From: Corythucha ciliata
Taxonomy: Eukaryota; Arthropoda; Insecta; Hemiptera; Tingidae
Direction: 5' to 3'
Length of the DNA: 64,000 bases
NCBI GenBank assembly: GCA_038030265.1
Contig: CM075942.1
Coordinates: 14,342,029-14,406,028 of the forward strand
Shown: positions 47,431 to 59,300 of the stretch, in pieces
Layout of the letters: every line of letters begins with the position of its first letter
Numbering within the stretch: position 1 is the first letter of the stretch
The notes under the pieces: generated by a model
Told to the model about the DNA's origin: nothing
The model's input: only the letters and a program-made list of their open reading frames with translations
The model's database searches: none
Made by a program: the position numbers and the translations under genes

Positions 47431-49359
47431 TCCCTCATATTGGGAATATATGAGGGAGATAGGAATGAGGGAGATAGATTTTGATGATATCAGCGATTTT
47501 TGGGCCCAAGACATTTCAAAATTTCAACGCCGGAGTGGTCATACTCTGTGTTTGACCAGTACAGCATAAATTATAGACTCGTTTAATATCAACAATACCT
47601 ACCACTCTCGCTTTTTTAAAGGCTGTGAGGGAGATAGATTTAAAAATGTCATGCCAATTTTTTGAGAAAAACCGTGTCAAGTCAGACGTCAGAATTTTCC
47701 CGGCACAATACAGGAGCGGAAATTGTGGAACATATGAGCCCCCCTATGACAGAGTAGACCGGGTTTTTAAAAAATCATGAGACGAGTAGAGATAACTCAA
47801 CAGAAAAAAAATGTGAGGGAGATAGGTTTTACCCTCGGGACAGGTGTTTTTTCCGCATTTTCGCTGGATACACATTAGCTTTTGAGTTCATTCATTTTGT
47901 ATCGAAAACTGGAGGTCCTTCTGGAGAACAATTCCCCGACACGTTTTTTTCCCCTCAACCAATGTAGTACCATTTTCAGGGCAGTAAAGTATCCTACTCA
48001 TGGCTGGGGACATGTGAAGGAGACAATTTTCGACTATTTAAATTCAAATTGCACGCCGATGGAAGTTAGTTATGAAGAATATGTTCGAATGAGTTTATGT
48101 CAGGCATGAACCAAGTACCGAACAATAAAAAAAAAAATATGAAAAAAACGCAACAGAAAAGTTGCAGCAATGCCGGGACGAAATTTAGGTATATTGTAGA
48201 ATGACCCATGTAGGCCCATCAGGGCGAGATCAATAGTGCAGCCCATATTATCAGCACTAAAAGCTGATAATATGGGGACGTTTTTGTGATGCATCGCAAG
48301 TCTGTAGAGGAAAGCCATTTGGGTACAGCAATCTTTTGGAAAGCGTACTTATTTTGGAATTTACGTGAGTCTACGACAAAAGGGCCAGATTTTAAGGAGT
48401 TGACGATCATTTCAAGCAATGAAATGGCCACTATCTTAACCGACATTGTCCGTAGTTTCTGAAAATGTCATCAAGGTTTTGGATCAATTGGAATGTCAGC
48501 CGAGAAATCTGGGATTTTTCAAAGCTACTGCCGTAATTTCCTTTAATAAAAAAAAAATATAAATCCTGAATGGATCTCGATAGGACCAGTCCGGAAGTGG
48601 CGTTGTACTCGGATTTGGACGTAGTTTCACCCAAAATTTGTGTCAAAGTAATACGGATCCGCTCTGTGTTTATGGTCGAGGCATATGAAAGCCTATTATC
48701 CTTTCAAAAGTAGCGCCCCTTGTGAAGGAGGGGGAGGTTGTTGCCCATTGAAGGGCATAATTATTAACATTCTACCGCCCACTTCAACTGCAATTTGATT
48801 TTAGAAAACTCAATCATGCAAAAAACAAAAAGTTTCCTTATGCCAGTTTTTTCGACAAAAAACGTCGAATTACGAAAAATGTTTACTTCTATAACCGCCG
48901 TAACTCTCGAACCGTTCACTCAAGTAAGATTATCTCTGAGATCATTTTCGTGGGCAATTTGATGAAGATTATTTTTGTAAATGCTCATTTTCACGCTAAA
49001 CCTCATAGATTTCGAAATACTGGAACCAAATAACAATTTAATAACTTATTACCCCCCTCCCACCCAAACCCATAGCACCAAAAGATGGAACTTTTTACCA
49101 ATGAATATGAAATGGAATATGATATGAATTTGGCGTTGAAAGGAAACTTTCACTTTGGATGTTGAGGTTGGGCCGTTTTTTTACTAATTGCACCGTACTA
49201 GAATAATTGAAGAAAAAAATGAAAATAAAAGAAGAAAAAAAAGTCTCCTTGTGTAATAAAAATATTGTGGAAGAAATGCATGAATTTTGCGTTTCCTGGC
49301 TGGATTGTTCAAGTTTATTGCTCATGTCTCAACTGGAACAATACAGTAACTATGAACCT
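47431..49359 (+). repeat. 1.92-kb tandem unit, copy 2
   Basis: Matches 45512-47430 from TCCCTCATATTGG to ATACAGTAACTATGAACC. TGAGGGAGATAG again occurs four times (near 47451, 47467, 47627, 47815). A one-base length change in a T run shifts the upstream half of the shared open frame, but its last 50 or so codons (to 48109) are the same. The adjacent head-to-tail arrangement suggests unequal crossing over or replication slippage. Confidence 0.82.
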
Positions 49360-49982
49360 TCACACATCATTGGAAAGCTTACAAAATAAGGAAGTTTTTC
49401 CATTGATTTCAAATTTTTTCTTCCCTAAGGCGACGAGGTGAAAATCGCGCCGGAAAAATGTATGGAAATGTGAGTCACTAGTTTCTTTAGTAGAGGTCGA
49501 TCCACACACATCAGTGCCGTGAACGGCACGTAAAATATTATTCTCATTATGGGAATTGAGAGGCTCGTTCACACACATATCCGGCACGTGTCAGGGATGT
49601 GATCCTTCAATTTCCATTGAGAATAATATTAGTTTTGCCGGACGGGGACACGTCCCGTTCACGGCACTGATGTGTGTGGATAGACCTTTAATCGGCTGCT
49701 GTCACGAGTGGCACGAAGGTAATTTTCAATCGAAAGTAGACACAATTTAAAGGAAACTTTGTGCTCTTCCCAATGAGCTGATTAGTTTTGGGCTAATACC
49801 ATTTTATGAGCGTACGGCAAGCGTTTAAGTGGGGGGAAAAAAATTTATGAAAAAATCATTCAATGTGTGATATTTCGGAAACAAAGCGGAACTTCCAAAA
49901 ACTCAAAGTAGTAATTTCGATGGCAAATGATGTGCCCCATACAAATCGTTTTCATCTGTCCAGCTAATTCATTAACACCCTG
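49360..49982. repeat. Right-arm fragment of a CAGGGTGTT-type foldback element
   Basis: It ends with TTAACACCCTG then TA (49983-49984), like the right ends of the 26507-28450 family. It shares the blocks AGGAAGTTTTTCCC-like, GGTGAAAATCGC and CAATGAGCT. Its own inner inverted pair GTCCACACACATCAGTGCCG (about 49500 and inverse about 49665) looks like a small nested hairpin. The left arm is missing. Confidence 0.5.
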
Positions 49983-50310
49983 TATAAGATTAAGCCAAAA
50001 ACAACAGTTTTTCGTACAAATTATGCCATAACTCGAGTCCTCGAAGTATACATCAAAGGAATTTTTTAAGTAACATTCGAAATTGGGCCGAATTTTGCCG
50101 CTATTCTGGCTTTATTTCCTGTACTATTTTGGACGAAACCGAATTCACAGTGACATCCTCTTTTGCTCTGCCTGATGTGCCTGACCGGCATTTTAGTTAG
50201 ATAATACAAGATAACGTACGATAAGACTCAAGAGATTTATTTAGTTGAATTTACTTTTTTACGTGCCTACGTGGTAATTCAGCTCCAGAAAAACCAGAAA
50301 CGTGTAGAAA

Positions 50311-53300
50311 ATGGGGAAGGTCAAAAGTGTCAAGTTCAATAACGGGCAGGAAATACCGATATTGGGCCTGGGAACGTGGAATGTGAGTGTACGATTGGTT
50401 TTATAACATATTTTACGGATTTTGACCCAACACTACCACCGAAAGCCTAAATGGCAAAAATTTAATCGGCTAAAAATAAAGGGGCCCGTAGACGTACAAT
50501 ATTATTGCACAAACTAATTTGCGAAATACCTTTGTTTCCAGATATTTACAGAATAAAAAGGAGTTGAACATTATATTGTCAACCCATCAATACAACCCAC
50601 AAACGTTCAATTTGTTCTACCCCTAGTTTGCGCACTATTTATTGTACGTGTATGGGCCGCTTTATTTTATAATTTTTCCAGTTAGGGAGGGAGGGGTCAA
50701 TCGGGGATCCAGAGGGGTGGTCATGAACCCCCCCCCCCCAACCCAAAATCATTAGAATATGAATATTCTCATGATAAATAAGTGTAAAATTAATGAATTT
50801 TCTCGATATTAAATAGTTTTATAATAAATATAGGTACCTAAGTAAATGTTTTACGTCTACCTTTTAGCTCAAAGGCTTATCTGATCACACCCTACCCCCA
50901 CACAAAAAAAAAAAAAAAAAAAAAAAAATTTGTATGGCCTCTTTCAAATTGATGGTCATACTTGAAATAACTTTCTGTGCCGACTTCTAAACATTTTGTG
51001 GAGATTTTTTTTTTTTTTTAACTTAAACGTGGAGGGAAGTGGAAGCCCAGAAGAAACTATCTCCTACCAAACTCGACCTATAAGATCTATTGTGGTGTCC
51101 TCTCAGGTTGCCAAGTTTTCAAGCGTCCTCCACCACCACTCCTTAACGAAGTTGAGGATATTCCCCGTAGCCATCCTGGAGATTCTTCCGGTTGAAGCAC
51201 ATCATTTCCACTCCAAGACAGGCCTGGCGCTGCAACTTACTCAGAAAGGCCTGGACTGTCCCTTGTTTCGTTCTCTGCCACCACAGGAGTGAGCCATAGG
51301 TGACGATAGGCCTAACAACGGCTGTGTACAGCCACAGCACCATTTTAGTGCATTTCATTCAAAAAATGCACTATTGGTCTCGCCCTGATGGTCGCACATA
51401 TGGGTTGTGATACTTTTTTTTCACGTTTCAGAACCCCTAGAACACGAATCCGAGGTCGGTTCGATTTGCTATATATATATATATGGCCCTTTTTTGTTAG
51501 CACGATCACGGTCGCAATTTTTGACTTAGGGTAACCAAATTTGGTCTAAAAATCAATAGCGTGAATATCTCGGACGAGTTCGTGATCCAGATGAATCGGT
51601 CCACGGGAACGGTGTAAAAGAGGGGTTTGAATTAGTTGAAAATTCGCTACCGCACGGCTGTTGCTGCAATTGCCCCCAAAATTGACTCGAGTAATGAAAA
51701 ATGAACGCGCTTTCGTATGAGACCCTAGTGAACCAAATCCGTTAATATGACAGGGGAGTTCTCGGCGGAGGGGAGCTATTAAATTAACGCTATGCCTTAC
51801 TGGACCACCCAATTACCAAAAAATTTCATTGACATTGTATTTTGAGCCGTCTCTTTTATTTTATTTGCCTACAGCCTAATAAATCTTGAGTAAAAAATCC
51901 TGAGGTGGGCCAAAAAGGGAGGAACAAAAAAAATTAAAAAAAAAAATGTTTCGGATTCGAACCCAGGCACTCCGCATTCCGCAATGGTGAAATAGTGACA
52001 TACCATTTAACCTAATTTAACTGATCTGAAAGTTAACGTAATCTGAAAAAAGTTTTGTTTCGACAGCAGCCTGTCGGGAAAAGTGCATTTCATTCATGCG
52101 ACAATCGAGTCGAACCTCATAAGTTAGAACGATATCAATCAATTATGAATGAAATTTAGGCCGGGATAAATATTTTAATTGCAAATAACTCCTCTAACAA
52201 AGAGTCCGCCTTCCCGTATCGTATAGGCAATCAAACCGACTCTGTTTCATTTTTCATTTTCATAATTTTGTTCCCCCTCAGTTGGTGCCAAAAAAGGGGC
52301 CTGCGGTAAAAAGAAACACGATTTTATGATTTTGACTTTCTATACCACGGCCTAAATGTCATTCATAATCGATTGATATCGTTCTAACTTATGAGGTTCG
52401 ACTCGATTGTCGCATGAATGAAATGCACTTTTCCCGACAGGCTGCTGTCGGAACAAAACTTTTTTTTTGGCTTTAGACCCCATGTTTTGCCAAACATTTT
52501 CTGACCAGCCCACATTGCGAACGTGGCCTTATTCAGCACCCTCTTGATATGCGAGGTCCATTTGAGCCCCTGATCCAGGGTAACTCCAAGGTACTTGACA
52601 TCTTTTCCTACTTTCAACCTTCTCCATTCAGTCGAACTACCTTTAATGCGAGCTTCCTCCGCCTGGTAAACGCAACAAGGGTGGTCTTCTCAGGGTTAAC
52701 CCTGAGACCATGCCTGCTGCACCATCGCTACACTATGTTAAGGGCACCCTGCATCCTATTGGATATGGCATCATCAAATTTGCCCCTAACTAGAATCGCA
52801 AGGTCATCCGCGTAACCAACTACCTCATAACCCCGCTCCTTTAGGATAGCGAGAAGCTCGTCCACCACGAGCAACCAGAGCAAAGGAGAGAGCACACCCC
52901 CCTGAGAACATCCTCTTGAAGGCAACACGGAAACAGTCTCCCCTCCCGGCTCCGAAGTCACGACGCGGCATTCCAGCATCCCCTTGATCCATTTCACTAA
53001 AAATGGATCAACACCTCTGCTCCTTACTGCAGCCTCCATAAAGTCATAGGTGGTGTTATCAAAAGCACCACCTAAGTCCAGGAAGCAGCCCAGCGCAGTT
53101 TCGCCTCCAGAGATTTTTCAACCTTACCCACCAGTTCGTTTAAGGCGTCTTAGTAGACTTGCCCGCCTTGGTAGGCATGCTGCCCCCTCTGGATTGGTTT
53201 AGTTTTAAGGCAACCGTCCTTGATATCCAGGCCAATTACCTTTTCCATTGTTTTAAGGAGGAAGGACGTGAGGCTTATGGGTCGGTACGCCTTTGCCTGG

Positions 53301-56300
53301 GCCGAGGAGTTTGCTCCCGACTTAGGAATGAACACAACCCTGACCTCCCTCCATGCCTTCGGTATACAGGGTGGAAGGGGATAAGTGTGACAAAAATTTT
53401 TGGGTGACAGTAGGCCTCATTTGCGACCGAAATTACCATATACACCATGGTCCGAAAATCAAAACCCTTCGAGATATGATTTTTCTAACGATTTTTAAGG
53501 CTTACATCATTTTTTTAAACTAACGGCGAGAAACTCACATTTAATTTCAATTTTTGCAACTTTTGGTGATGGATTCGGAAAGAGCACACTATGTTCTGTC
53601 AGGATTAGCCATTTTCGATAGACGTTTACTATTTTATGTGCCCTTAAATGCGACTCAAAGTCGTGCAAATCGGGGAATTAATTTTTTTCAAAAAAAGTCA
53701 GTCCCCGTTTGTCCACACTAAATCTGAGTGAACGGACAACCCGTGATTCAGAAAAACATCTTCAAAGTGTCCTTTACAAAAATAGTTATAAGCGTTTTCT
53801 TAGTTGTTTGGAGATTTTTCGTCAGAAATGACGATTTCTTAGAAAAAAATTATGAATTTTCTCTTCAAAATCGCTTGTTTTGACCTGAAAAATTTGAACA
53901 AGTTTTGTAATTTTAACGTGATAAAAAGCACTAAAACCTAATCCAAAGCTATACGTTGAATCAAACTGATCATACCCGTCTACCAAAGTAACAAAAAATG
54001 TCGCTCCGCGGCCGCCGGCTGTCGGGTTAAGTGCATTACACTACTATAAGTTTCGACGTTTTTAGTTATTTAGCTATTATTCGGTATTAATTAACATTTC
54101 ACGTTGTTAATCTATATTTTTATAGCCATTCTTGCTGAATAATCGCAAATTTAGTTAAATTAACGAAATTCGTATTTCGTGAAATGTACTCTATCCGACA
54201 CCCCAGCTGCCGGAGCGACATTTTTTGTTACTTTGGTAGGCGGGCATAATCATTTCGATTCAACGTATAGCTTTGGATAAGGTTTTAGTGCTTTGTATCA
54301 CGTTAAAATCACAAGAATTGTTCAAATTTTTCAGGTCAAAACAAGCGATTTTGAAGAGAAAAATCATTATTTTTTCTAAGAAATCGTCATTTCTGACGAA
54401 AAATCTCCAAACAACTAAGAAAACGCTTATGACTATTTTTGTAAAGGACACTTTGAAGATGTTTTTCTGAATCACGGGTTGTCCGTACACTCAGATTTAG
54501 TGTGGACAAACGGGGACTGACTTTTTTTGAAAAAAATTAATTCCCCGATTAGCACGACTTTGAGCCGCATTTTAGGGCACATAAAATAGTTAAAGTCTAT
54601 CGAAAATGGCTAATCCTGACAGAAAATAGTGTGATCTTTCCGAATCCATCACAAAAAAATGCAAAAGTTCAAATTGAATGCGAGTTTCTCGCCGTTAGTT
54701 AAAAAAAAATGATGTAAGCCTTAAAAATCGTTAGAAAAATCGTATCTCGAAGGGTATTGATTTTCGGACCATGGTGTATATGGTAATTTCGGTCGCAAAC
54801 GAGGCCTACTATCACCCAAAAATTGTTGTCACACTTATCCCCTTCCACCCTGTATACGATAATGTATAGCTCGCCCTAAATATCCTTCTGAGGCGTGGCT
54901 CCAGGACCTCCAGGCCACGCTGTAGCATGACCGGGAATATCCCGTCCGGCCCAGGGGATTTATAGGGCTTAAATGAGCCGATAGCCCATTTAATTTTCGC
55001 AGTCGTAAACAATTTCCCCGATGCGCTTCAAATTGCATTTGTTGGGCGGCAGTCAGCCACCACTTCGCCCTGAACATCTGAGGCCCCTGCATCCCTGTAA
55101 TCAGGGAAATGACTACGCAGGAGGACCTCCAGGGTCTCTTGTGGAGATTAGTGGCACATATTTTAAGATTTCCCGTAATTTAAAACCTTCAATGATCACC
55201 CTCCCCCCCAACACCGTTTGACTTTTTCAGACGATTGATATTAGGGGTATTCATGTAAAATGTTAAACCTTGTATTTGTTATTTGCTAAATTCCGAACAG
55301 ATGGGTAAGGCCATAGAAACGGAGAAACTGAACACAAAAAATACGAAATAACAGGGTTTACGTCGATAACATATGTTAAACTTCAGAGCATGAATACCCC
55401 TATTATAGAGGAAAGGGTTGCTCTATAATTAAATAATTTTAGATGTGATGATGAGAGAGTTTTATTAATTTTGATGGGACGTTGTTTGTCCGAATGAAGA
55501 ATTGGAAATTGTTTTTTTGTCATGTGGCGAATAATAAAAGTGGAGTCGCCACATCAGCCCCCTACGAAGACTGGAAGTCCCTGTGAGCCGTGAAGTCCAG
55601 ACGGAGAGGGTGCGAGTTTATGCCCACCTCAAGATGTAGCGGCTTTCGTTGAAAGATACTGCTGAGATGATCGAGAAGCGATCGATTGATTGAGAGCGAA
55701 GGAGATGTTGATGGTGAGTGACGACGGTTGAATAAGTGACGGCGAAATGGAGCTCGTTGCTCGGTAATTGCTGCTCGTCGATTTGAGGGTTGAAGAAATG
55801 CAGTGCGTCGGGTTGAAGAGAGTTGTTGTTGAGAGGGCTCAGCTTGCTGCAGGGCCAGGAACTCGTGCGAGTATACCTCGAGCAAGCGAGTCCTGAAGCC
55901 GAGGAGCTGAACCGGGGTCTGGTGCCGGGTGAGTTCGGCAAGACCGGGAAATGTTGTTGATGTTGATCGACGCGTGGTGCTTATTCGAGCCCATGAGTTG
56001 ATGGTTGAAGCCTGAAGAGAAAAGAGCCGTCGTCAAAGATATTGCAGAGCAGTTGAAGGCTGGATGGTTTGCGTAGCGAGGGCAGCTGAATTTTCACAAT
56101 TTATAGTCGGTTTTAGTCGGGGGTCACCAATTTATAGAGAAAAGGGTTGCTCTATAATTAAATAAATAAATTTAGATGTGATGATGAGAGAGTTTTATTA
56201 ATTTTGATGGGACCGGGATGGGACTTTGTTTGTCCGAATGAAGAATTAGAAATTGTTTTTTTTTTTTTTAAATGATTGAAAAAAATAACGACCAATTATG

Positions 56301-59300
56301 GGCAAATGTAAACTATATTAATAATATAGTAATTAATAGTATTATTAATATAGTTTACATTTGCCCATAATTGGTCGTTATTTTTTTCAATCATTTAAAG
56401 CATTAGTGTAAGATGGGCGATAGAGTTTTATTGTTGAGTAGAAATTGTTTTTTTGTCATGTGGCGAATAATAAAAGTGGAGTCGCCACAATATGACGATA
56501 GAAGGCAATATTAGGTCTGTTAAAGAAAGGTGTTTGGAACATGTTTGGGGAAGGGTTCCCATATGGGACCAGCCGATAAAATTCAAGATGATTTGATTAC
56601 ATTTTATTGGATGATCCCATGTCAACTCTGCCCCGAACATGTTCCAAACACCTTGCTGAAAGGCCTATTGCAACACCCTCCCCCCAACTTGATTACACTA
56701 GGATAAACGAGTGAAATTCGGCGATGTTTTCAAATTGCATGCCCTATTATCACTCCCTCCCCCCTATCGCCGTCAAATTATTGGACTGACACCCCCCCCC
56801 CCATTTCACTCTAGATCTGCCTTTGGGAGGGGCGAGGAACGACTTGTCTTATGGGCCTAGGTCCGTAGAATGACAAGTCCTCCCTCAACCACAAGCTCCC
56901 ACACTATATGGAAAAATCAAGCCGTATCACTTCTAAGATGAAGTGACATATGCGAAACACTTTCAATTAAGGACAAAACATACTTGAACTGGTTTATGTT
57001 TAGCGGGAAGAACATAGATTCATATTCATCTGTCAAAAATATCTCTGAAAGAAAATTGCTTGGATTTCTCCTCAGCTTCTGATGACGTACAAAGGATTGG
57101 GTTTGCGTTTTTGACGCTGGACCAGTAATAATTATTCTCCATCTTTCTCCTCAAATAGAGAATACACTGTCAAAAAATGATCCACCACTCTTGAGATTCG
57201 TATACCGCTGCGGCTGTAGTCGTGCGTCGTTAAAGTCGCAGCACAGGAATCCCACCCTGAGCCTGCTCTGCTGTGTGTCAAGGACCATTTTTGGACCTAC
57301 GAAGTTGCCCTCCGAGATTCCTTCTGTTCGAAGGCGAAATTCTTCTCGAAAACTGATTGTTCATCCCGGAAGCACCAATATAAATCGTTACCAGTGTCAA
57401 TAATTTCTGGTTGTAGGACGGTTGCTGAATCGTTCCTTAATTCACGTAACATTTTAAAAAGGTCTAAGCGCTTTACATTATTCTTCATAATTATGAGTTC
57501 TAAAATGAATGGGGGAAATACGTTTATAACTATGGAGGAAGAAATATACTGGAGGAATTCCCGGAGGTTTACCTTATGCGAAACTGGAATAAATAATAAT
57601 AAAATAAAAAAATTCTAACCAATCCCAAAACCCTTGTAACATACACGCCAAATAAGAGCCGGAGGTATCTGTTCCACCCACCAGCACTTCTCCCAAATCC
57701 TCTTCGCCCCTTTTGACCGCCCATCCATAGCCGAGTGCGCTGTGGTGATAAGTGGAGGAAATATAGGTGAAATCAAAATAATAGGAGTGGTGGGGGGATG
57801 AACATAGTTTATAACGTTGATATCAAACGAACGTAAACGCTACTTTTTCAGTCTCCTCCCGGTGAAGTTACTCGTGCGGTGAAAACAGCCATTGACCAAG
57901 GATATCGTCACATCGACTGCGCCTTCATTTATGGGTATTTACGGACGTCTTTGCGTTATAAAGGGGGACAAACTTGGAACAGAGTTAACTAACAATTTGA
58001 CGCTTTTTGTAGAAATGAAAAAGAAGTGGGGGCCGCCATAGCGTCCAAAATTGGCGAAGGTGCAGTGAAGAGGGAAGACCTGTTCATAACCAGCAAGGTT
58101 CGCTGATGGTTAAGGGTGGCCGAGCTGGATATATTTCATACTAAACAATTTTACAGTTATGGAATACATTCCATAGAAGAGATCTGGTCGAAAAAGCCCT
58201 CAGAACGTCCCTGGATAACTTGGGATTGACATATTTGGACCTTTATCTCATTCACTGGCCCATGGGATATCTAGTAAGTTCATAATTGTATTAATGTTTT
58301 AAAGGAAAGTCAAGTTGTTCTCTAAAAAGGAACAACAACGTATTTTCAGGAAGATGGTGAACTGTTCCCGAAAAACTCTGACGACATCATTCAGTACAGC
58401 GAGACAGACTACATAGAAACGTGGAAGGAACTAGAAAGTCTGGTTGAACAAGGTTTGGTCAAATCCATTGGCTTGTCAAATTTCAACAGTGAACAAATCC
58501 AGCGGATTCTGGACGTGGCTAAAGTGCCACCGGTGAACAATCAGGTTCGGACAACAATTACTCCGGCTTCCACTTTAATTATTATCGTATTTGAAACAGG
58601 TGGAGTGCACTCCTTATATGAATCAATCCAAACTGATTGATTTCTGCAAGTCGAAAGGAATAACCGTTACGGCCTACAGCCCTCTTGGATCACCAGGTCG
58701 GCCAGCTACTCTCCGATCCAAGGATACTGACGATTTAACTATCCTCGAGGATCCGGTGGTTCTCGAATTGTCTCAGCGTTACGGAAAGACGCCCGCTCAA
58801 ATACTCATACGCTTCCAGGTATGTCGGTTTGGGATGAGGTGATGCAGATTTTTTCAATGCTGTTCCTACTCAGATTGAGCGCGGTGTCATCGTCATTCCA
58901 AAATCAGTCACGACCGCCCGAATTCAGAGTAATTTTGAAGTGTTCGACTTTGAAATTACTGAGAAGGACATGGACCAATTAATAGCGCTTGATAGGGGGG
59001 CCAAGGGTCGGCTGGTTCGTTTGATCAAGTGAGCAGTTTACTTAAAATTCTACCCCATCCCCCCTCCTCTACCCGCCACATAATTTTGTGCTTCTCCAAG
59101 CCACAGTGCAGAAAAGATCAGTATGAGTTATAATTCCTCAATTTTCGAACATGATTATACGCCCCTTAATACAATACCCCTTGTCCCACATGAGGCGGGA
59201 CCCGCGCGATTTTTGCGTTTATTTGAGCGAGTTTAGCGTTTGTGTGATTTTCATCGAAAACGCACAAGTAGAACAAATGCTGAAATCGAGCGATTCCCGC

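Larger units (their letters stand above)
51060..55095 (-). pseudogene. Non-LTR retrotransposon reverse-transcriptase relic, split by two insertions
   Basis: On the minus strand, from 55095 downward, it reads [20 protein letters not shown] (54857-55012), [10 protein letters not shown] then [20 protein letters not shown] (53150-53335), [16 protein letters not shown] and the catalytic [10 protein letters not shown] (52728-53039), [19 protein letters not shown] (52470-52617) and [20 protein letters not shown] (51143-51345). This is the order of a Jockey/R1-like RT and its thumb region. The frame is broken in places (between 53150 and 53040, and near 52700). Two elements, 53367-54852 and 51346-52465, interrupt it. 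No endonuclease or 3' tail was recognised. Confidence 0.85.

Noticed and set aside
45512..49359. Two tandem protein-coding genes
   Set aside because: The only shared frames are short, one is shifted by a homopolymer indel, and no start, splice or family evidence was found; treated as a repeat.
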